Source: Salarchaeum sp. JOR-1 (GTDB lineage Archaea; Halobacteriota; Halobacteria; Halobacteriales; Halobacteriaceae). Taken from it: a DNA stretch of 64,000 nucleotides. Position 1 is the stretch's first letter. Each line of letters begins with the position of its first letter. The stretch is taken from positions 62,001-126,000 of the forward strand of contig NZ_CP042241.1 in the NCBI RefSeq assembly GCF_007833275.1, given 5' to 3'. Of the stretch, positions 60,457-64,000 are shown in pieces. The notes beneath the pieces were generated by a model. It was not told where the DNA came from. It did not search any database and saw only the letters and a list, made by a program, of their open reading frames with translations. The translations under genes and the position numbers were made by a program.

Positions 60457-61271
60457 CGGAGTTCGTCCTCCCGCTGGCTGGCCTCCAGCGTCTCGTTCTC
60501 CAGTTCGGTCGCGACGACGGCGGGCTTGTACGCCGCGCCCGGGATGAGGTCGTTGTCGCTCACCGAGGACTCCACGAACCGCGCGAACGCCCGTCGCTCC
60601 GGCGGGAGTTCGCCGTACAGCACCTCGTCCTCCACGAGGTCGTAGACGGGGATGCGGGGGGAGAGCAGGGTGTTCTCGCCGACGACGGAGTTCTCGCCGA
60701 CGACGAACCCGGAGGTGACGCGGCAGCCCGCGCCGAGGCTGACGCCGTCCTCGACGACGACGGGTGCGTCCTCGACGGGTTCGAGGACGCCGCCGATGAG
60801 CGTGTTCGCGCCGAGCTTCACGTCGCTCCCGATCTGCGCGCAGGAGCCGATGGTGTCCGAGGAGTCGACGAGCGTGCCGTCCCCGACGTACGCGCCGATG
60901 TTCACGAACGAGGGCGACATCATGATGGCGTTCGAGCCGACGTACGCGCCGCGGCGGATGACGGTTCCGTCGGGCGTGTTCCGAGTGCCGCGGTCGCCGA
61001 GGTCGGCGGTGTCGCGGAGCGGGAGCACGTCGTGGTAGGTGACGCCCCCGTACTCGCGGGCCTCGGTCGCGCGCAGGCCGAAGTTCAGGAGGATGCCCTG
61101 CTTCACCCACTCGTTCGCCTCCCACGACCCATCGGCCTTCTCGGCGGCCCGAATCTCGCCGGCTTCGAGCGCGTCGAGGAAGGCGTCGAGCGTCTCCTCG
61201 GCCTCACTGAAGGACGCGTCGTCGGTCTGGTGGCGCTGCCACAGGTCGGTGATTTCGGATTCGAGTGTCAT
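60453..61271 (-). CDS. dapD: tetrahydrodipicolinate N-succinyltransferase
   Basis: 272 aa. The left-handed beta helix (hexapeptide repeats) is plain: GTVIRRGAYVGSNAIMMSPS, FVNIGAYVGDGTLVDSSDTI then GSCAQIGSDVKLGANTLIGG and AGCRVTSGFVVGENSVVGEN. It adds succinyl from succinyl-CoA to tetrahydrodipicolinate and sets the succinylase variant of lysine synthesis. ATG at 61271 overlaps the dapB stop. A full N-terminal helical region (ITDLWQRHQTDDASFSEA) precedes the repeats. Confidence 0.94.
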   Translation of the reverse strand: MTLESEITDLWQRHQTDDASFSEAEETLDAFLDALEAGEIRAAEKADGSWEANEWVKQGILLNFGLRATEAREYGGVTYHDVLPLRDTADLGDRGTRNTPDGTVIRRGAYVGSNAIMMSPSFVNIGAYVGDGTLVDSSDTIGSCAQIGSDVKLGANTLIGGVLEPVEDAPVVVEDGVSLGAGCRVTSGFVVGENSVVGENTLLSPRIPVYDLVEDEVLYGELPPERRAFARFVESSVSDNDLIPGAAYKPAVVATELENETLEASQREDELR

Positions 61272-62029
61272 AGGTCGGCTGCGATGTCGGAGAATCGGTA
61301 GTAGGCTGGCTCTGCGTCCTGTACGAAGCCGGCGGCGTCGAGCGCGCCGGCGGCGAACACGCCGCGGTCGCCCGCGCGGTGCGTGAGCGAGAGCGACTCG
61401 TCGTTGCCGGCGAGCAGGAGTTCGTGTTCACCCGTGATGTCGCCCGCGCGGCGGGCGTGCACGCCGATTTCGCCGGGCTGTCGGGGGGCGTCGCCCTCGC
61501 GGCCGTGCACGCGCTCGGCGGCGTCCTCGCGCTCGGACTCGACGGCGTCGAGGACGCGCTTCGCGGTGCCGCTGGGGGCGTCTCGCTTCCCGCTGTGGTG
61601 GGTTTCGGTGAGTTCCACGTCGTACTCGGGGAGCGCCGCGACTGCCGTGCGAGCGACGGCGAGGAGCGCCTGCACGCCCCGGGAGAAGTTCGCGCCGCGC
61701 ACGACGGGAATCGAGTCGGCTGCGTCGCGGAGGACGGCCTCGTCGGCCTCGCTGAATCCGGTGGTGCCGGTGACGATTGGGACGCCCGCGTCGGCCGCCG
61801 CCGCGGCGTACTCGACCGCCGCGTCGGGGACGGTGAAGTCCACGAGGGCGTCAGGCTGGTGGTCGTCGAGGGCGGCCGCGAACTCCGCGGGTGTGACGAC
61901 GGGCGCGTCGGTGTCCGCGTCGTCGGGCGTGCGGGAGACGGCGAACGCCACGGAGAGGTCGCGCTCGCGGGCGGCAGCGAGGACTTCGCGACCCATGCGG
62001 CCGGTCGCGCCGGTGACGCCGACTCTCAT
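61268..62029 (-). CDS. dapB: 4-hydroxy-tetrahydrodipicolinate reductase
   Basis: 253 aa. NAD(P) motif VGVTGATGRMGREVLAAARE is at the start. Middle parts: VDFTVPDAAVEY, IVTGTTGFSEADEAVL, and the catalytic region ELTETHHSGKRDAPSGTAKR with His and Lys. It reduces the dapA product. ATG at 62029 overlaps the dapA stop. Length is normal for the family. Confidence 0.95.
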   Translation of the reverse strand: MRVGVTGATGRMGREVLAAARERDLSVAFAVSRTPDDADTDAPVVTPAEFAAALDDHQPDALVDFTVPDAAVEYAAAAADAGVPIVTGTTGFSEADEAVLRDAADSIPVVRGANFSRGVQALLAVARTAVAALPEYDVELTETHHSGKRDAPSGTAKRVLDAVESEREDAAERVHGREGDAPRQPGEIGVHARRAGDITGEHELLLAGNDESLSLTHRAGDRGVFAAGALDAAGFVQDAEPAYYRFSDIAADL

Positions 62030-62901
62030 AGCTCGGCGAGGACGGCGTCGAGTCGGTCGATCGTCTCCTCGCTCGCCGGCGACAGCGGGTCGCGGAAGGT
62101 CGCGGTGCCGTGGCCGCGGAGTTCGAGTGCGTGCTTCACGGGCACGGGGTTGGTCTCCGCGAACAGCGCGCGAAAGAGCGGGCCGAGTTCGTGGTGCACG
62201 TCGCGGGCGGCCGCGTACTCGTCGTCGTGGGCGCGCTCGACCAGCTCGACGACGCGTTCGGGTTCGACGTTCGCGGCGACGCTGATGACGCCGGTGCCGC
62301 CGACGGCCATCGTCGGGAGCGTCATGGCGTCGTCGCCGGAGAGCACGGCGAACGCCTCGTCGCGGGTGCGTTCGGCGACTTCGCCGATGCGGCCGAGGTC
62401 GCCGCTCGCGGCCTTGTACCCGACGATGTTCTCGTGGTCGGCGAGCGACACCGCGGTCTCCACGGCGATGTTTCGACCGGTGCGCCCGGGGACGTTGTAG
62501 ATGATCTGGGGGACGTCGACCTCGTCCGCGATGCGTCGGTAGTGGGCTTCCATGCCGGCGGGTTCGGGGCGGTTGTAGTACGGCGAGATGAGGAGGAGGG
62601 CGTCCGCGCCCGCATCGACGGCGCGCCGGGAGAGCGAGACGGCCTCGTGGGTCGCGTTACTCCCCGCGCCCGCGATGACGGGCACGTCCACCGCGTCGAC
62701 GACGGTCTCGATGACGTCGATGTGTTCGTCGTGCGTGAGCGTCGCGGACTCGCCCGTGCTGCCGACCGGAACGAGGCCGTCGACGCCCGCGTCCGCGAGT
62801 CGGCGGGCGTCCGCCGCGAGCTGGTCGTGGTCGATACTGCCGTCCGCGTCGAAGGGCGTCACCATCGCCGGGAAGACGCCGGATGTGAGGTTTCGTGTCA
62901 T
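62026..62901 (-). CDS. dapA: 4-hydroxy-tetrahydrodipicolinate synthase
   Basis: 291 aa. A class I aldolase barrel: GVFPAMVTPFDADGSIDHDQ at the start, VPVGSTGESATLTHDEH (the GTTGE pocket), LLISPYYNRPEPAGMEAHY with the catalytic Tyr, IIYNVPGRTGRNIAVETAV with Arg, and VGYKAASGD with the Schiff-base Lys. It joins pyruvate and aspartate semialdehyde. It is the first gene of the lysine operon. ATG at 62901; the longer frame is Arg-rich and was rejected. The 279-base gap upstream is its promoter region, shared with the divergent gene. Confidence 0.95.
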   Translation of the reverse strand: MTRNLTSGVFPAMVTPFDADGSIDHDQLAADARRLADAGVDGLVPVGSTGESATLTHDEHIDVIETVVDAVDVPVIAGAGSNATHEAVSLSRRAVDAGADALLLISPYYNRPEPAGMEAHYRRIADEVDVPQIIYNVPGRTGRNIAVETAVSLADHENIVGYKAASGDLGRIGEVAERTRDEAFAVLSGDDAMTLPTMAVGGTGVISVAANVEPERVVELVERAHDDEYAAARDVHHELGPLFRALFAETNPVPVKHALELRGHGTATFRDPLSPASEETIDRLDAVLAEL

Positions 62902-63180
62902 GTGTCTCGGGAGTCTGTGGTTGGAGCGTGGTTCGAATCGGGAACGGCCCGGCACGAAATGTCAGTCCGCGCGGAGCCACTACTGCGCGCGTTTGCGTTT
63001 CGTACCCGAGGAGAAGACGGCGCCGGCGCTCCTCGCCGCGGACGACCGAGTGGAGCGCGCCTGGCACATACACCAGTTTGGGAGGGCGTGTCGTAAAGCG
63101 TTGTCGCCGCACGCAACCTCTGCCGTCCGCAGAGCGCTGCCGCCCGGGTTTATGTGGGCCGCGCCCCGACGGTGACGTGA
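62902..63180. other. divergent promoter gap of dapA and the phosphodiesterase
   Basis: On the plus strand the box GGGTTTATGTGG near 63149-63160 lies at about -27 from 63181. On the minus side no clear TATA box was found for dapA, though GATTCGAACC near 62930-62940 is a weak match. A small hairpin CTCTGC-CGTCC-GCAGAG lies at 63118-63134. No gene, tRNA or further repeat was recognised. Confidence 0.45.
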
Positions 63181-63822
63181 ATGCTCGTTCTCGGAGACGC
63201 ACACGCGAACGAACCCGACCGACGCCAGGCGCTCCTCGCCGCGTACCGCGCGAGCGACGCCGACGTGGCGCTCCAGGCCGGCGACCTCTTCTACTACCGC
63301 CTCCCGATAGAGACGTACTTCATCGCCGGGAACAACGAGGACTTCGACGTCATCGACGCGCTCCGCCACGGCCGCATCGAGAGCGACCGCGTGAAGAACG
63401 CCCGCCTGCTCGCGAGCGACGCCGCGGCCGTGCGGGGACTCCGCGTCGCCGGTCTCTCGGGGAACTACGCGCCCTCGCGATACAACTACGCTCGCCGCGA
63501 CCTGCGCGACGACCGCCGCCGCCACTTCGTCCGCGAGGACGTAGAGGCCGCAGAAGAACTGGACGACGTGGACGTGCTTTTGACGCACGAAGCCCCGCAC
63601 GGCACGCCCGTCGAGGAGGAGTACGAGGTCGGGTGTCAGTACATCGACGAACTCCTCGACGCGCTCGAACCCGACCTCTGCCTCGTCGGCCACCACCACC
63701 AGCACACCGAGTCGACGTACGGCCCGACGCGCGTCGTCACGCTCGCGCCCGCGTGGGAGTCCTACTACGACCTCGCCCCCGACACCCTCTCGCTCACTCG
63801 GTTCGAGACGCCGGACGCGTAG
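63181..63822 (+). CDS. metallophosphoesterase
   Basis: 213 aa. The calcineurin-type motifs run in order: LVLGDAHANEPDRRQ (motif I), LQAGDLFYY (II), IAGNNEDFD (III, GNxE/D), LLTHEAPHG (IV) and LVGHHHQHTEST (V). The metal ligands are complete. This points to a small phosphatase or phosphodiesterase of unknown target; YfcE/MJ0936-like enzymes are relatives. ATG at 63181 is in the right place after the T/A box. It lies 30 bases before the next gene, but the box GTTTTTAGG there suggests that gene has its own promoter. Confidence 0.88.
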   Translation: MLVLGDAHANEPDRRQALLAAYRASDADVALQAGDLFYYRLPIETYFIAGNNEDFDVIDALRHGRIESDRVKNARLLASDAAAVRGLRVAGLSGNYAPSRYNYARRDLRDDRRRHFVREDVEAAEELDDVDVLLTHEAPHGTPVEEEYEVGCQYIDELLDALEPDLCLVGHHHQHTESTYGPTRVVTLAPAWESYYDLAPDTLSLTRFETPDA

Positions 63823-63851
63823 TTTTTAGGACTGGACGGCACAGACCGGGT

Positions 63852-64000
63852 ATGACGGACATCCACGCCGACCAGCGCGTCGCCGTGCTGGCGGACGCGC
63901 AGAACCTCTATCACTCCGCGCACAGCCGGTACTCGCGGAACGTCGACTACGCCAGCCTGCTCTCCGAAGCCGTGCAGGATCGCCGGCTCACGCGCGCCAT
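63852..64000 (+). CDS. NYN/LabA-like nuclease domain, N-terminal part
   Basis: Only the first 49 codons are in the window. They read MTDIHADQRVAVLADAQNLY and on through HSRYSRNVDYASLLSEA. The motif VAVLADAQNLYHSA matches the first strand and acidic residue of NYN-domain (PIN-like, LabA/DUF88) proteins, usually VAVFIDGxNLY, with Asp in the metal site. Such proteins are RNA nucleases or regulators. The box GTTTTTAGGAC (63822-63832) lies at about -27. The rest of the gene runs off the edge. Confidence 0.72.
   Translation, partial: MTDIHADQRVAVLADAQNLYHSAHSRYSRNVDYASLLSEAVQDRRLTRA

Noticed and set aside
59176-60645. A 489-codon plus-strand frame across the lysine genes
   Set aside because: It is opposite lysA and dapF, is rich in Arg and Val with no motif, and is a shadow.
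62925-62950. GGTTCGAATC resembling the T-arm of a tRNA
   Set aside because: The flanking bases do not pair as a T-stem and no acceptor, D or anticodon arm can be folded around it.
1-64000. CRISPR array, rRNA, integrase or complete transposase
   Set aside because: No regularly spaced repeats, no rRNA-like stretches and no transposase or integrase motifs were seen on either strand.

Overview
The window is about 64 kb of high-GC chromosomal DNA from a haloarchaeon (class Halobacteria; I cannot fix the genus). The proteins are strongly acidic. There is a TFB with zinc ribbon and two cyclin folds, a glycerol-1-phosphate dehydrogenase for archaeal lipids, a geranylgeranyl reductase-type enzyme, deoxyhypusine synthase, aCPSF1/FttA, HalX and DICT proteins and a PGF-CTERM surface protein. 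Many starts fit leaderless mRNAs, with a T/A-rich box about 27 bases before the start codon. No rRNA, tRNA, CRISPR array or intact insertion sequence was seen.

Layout. 1-5.4 kb: a gene end, small genes, MarR-like and HxlR regulators, a uracil-DNA-glycosylase-like protein, an acyl-CoA synthetase and an MBL hydrolase. 5.4-13.2 kb: M20 amidohydrolase, O-methyltransferase, PGF-CTERM protein, tautomerase, geranylgeranyl reductase, glutamate dehydrogenase and a glycerophosphodiesterase. 13.2-17.9 kb: an RNase H-like nuclease, a two-gene Tat-lipoprotein operon (DyP-like plus P19/Tp34-like), deoxyhypusine synthase and small proteins. 18-23 kb: PfkB kinase, phosphoglycolate phosphatase, DICT protein, M24 peptidase and an MFS carrier. 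23.2-31.8 kb: accessory or poorly known genes (DUF4396, ketopantoate reductase, UspA, DUF1684), a TFB, and a tandem pair of HalX proteins with decayed receiver domains. 31.8-34.6 kb: a type II restriction-modification system with a winged-helix regulator, next to a broken histidine-kinase gene. 34.6-45.2 kb: fttA with an unusual leader, proS, glutamate synthase, an epimerase and egsA. 45.2-57.2 kb: S9 peptidase, glycosyltransferase, SAM methyltransferase, the fused folate gene folCP, the fused purine gene purNH, purB, acyl-CoA dehydrogenase and a DASS permease. 57.2-62.9 kb: a VIT1-like remnant and a tightly overlapped lysine operon (dapA-dapB-dapD-lysA-dapF-dapE). 63.2-64 kb: a phosphodiesterase and a partial NYN-domain gene.

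How the genes work together. Several blocks form pathways. Glutamate dehydrogenase and glutamate synthase serve ammonia assimilation, though they are not adjacent. PurNH and PurB serve purine synthesis, and FolCP supplies folate, which fits the formyl-folate need of PurNH. The dap cluster makes lysine through succinylated intermediates; only the aminotransferase step is missing here. EgsA and the reductase belong to isoprenoid-ether lipid synthesis.

The least ordinary parts are the restriction-modification locus with twin palindromes at the methyltransferase promoter, the lipoprotein pair with a DyP-like protein lacking the distal Asp, the HalX pair, and the structured leader of fttA. All family calls come from reading motifs by eye; no database search was possible.
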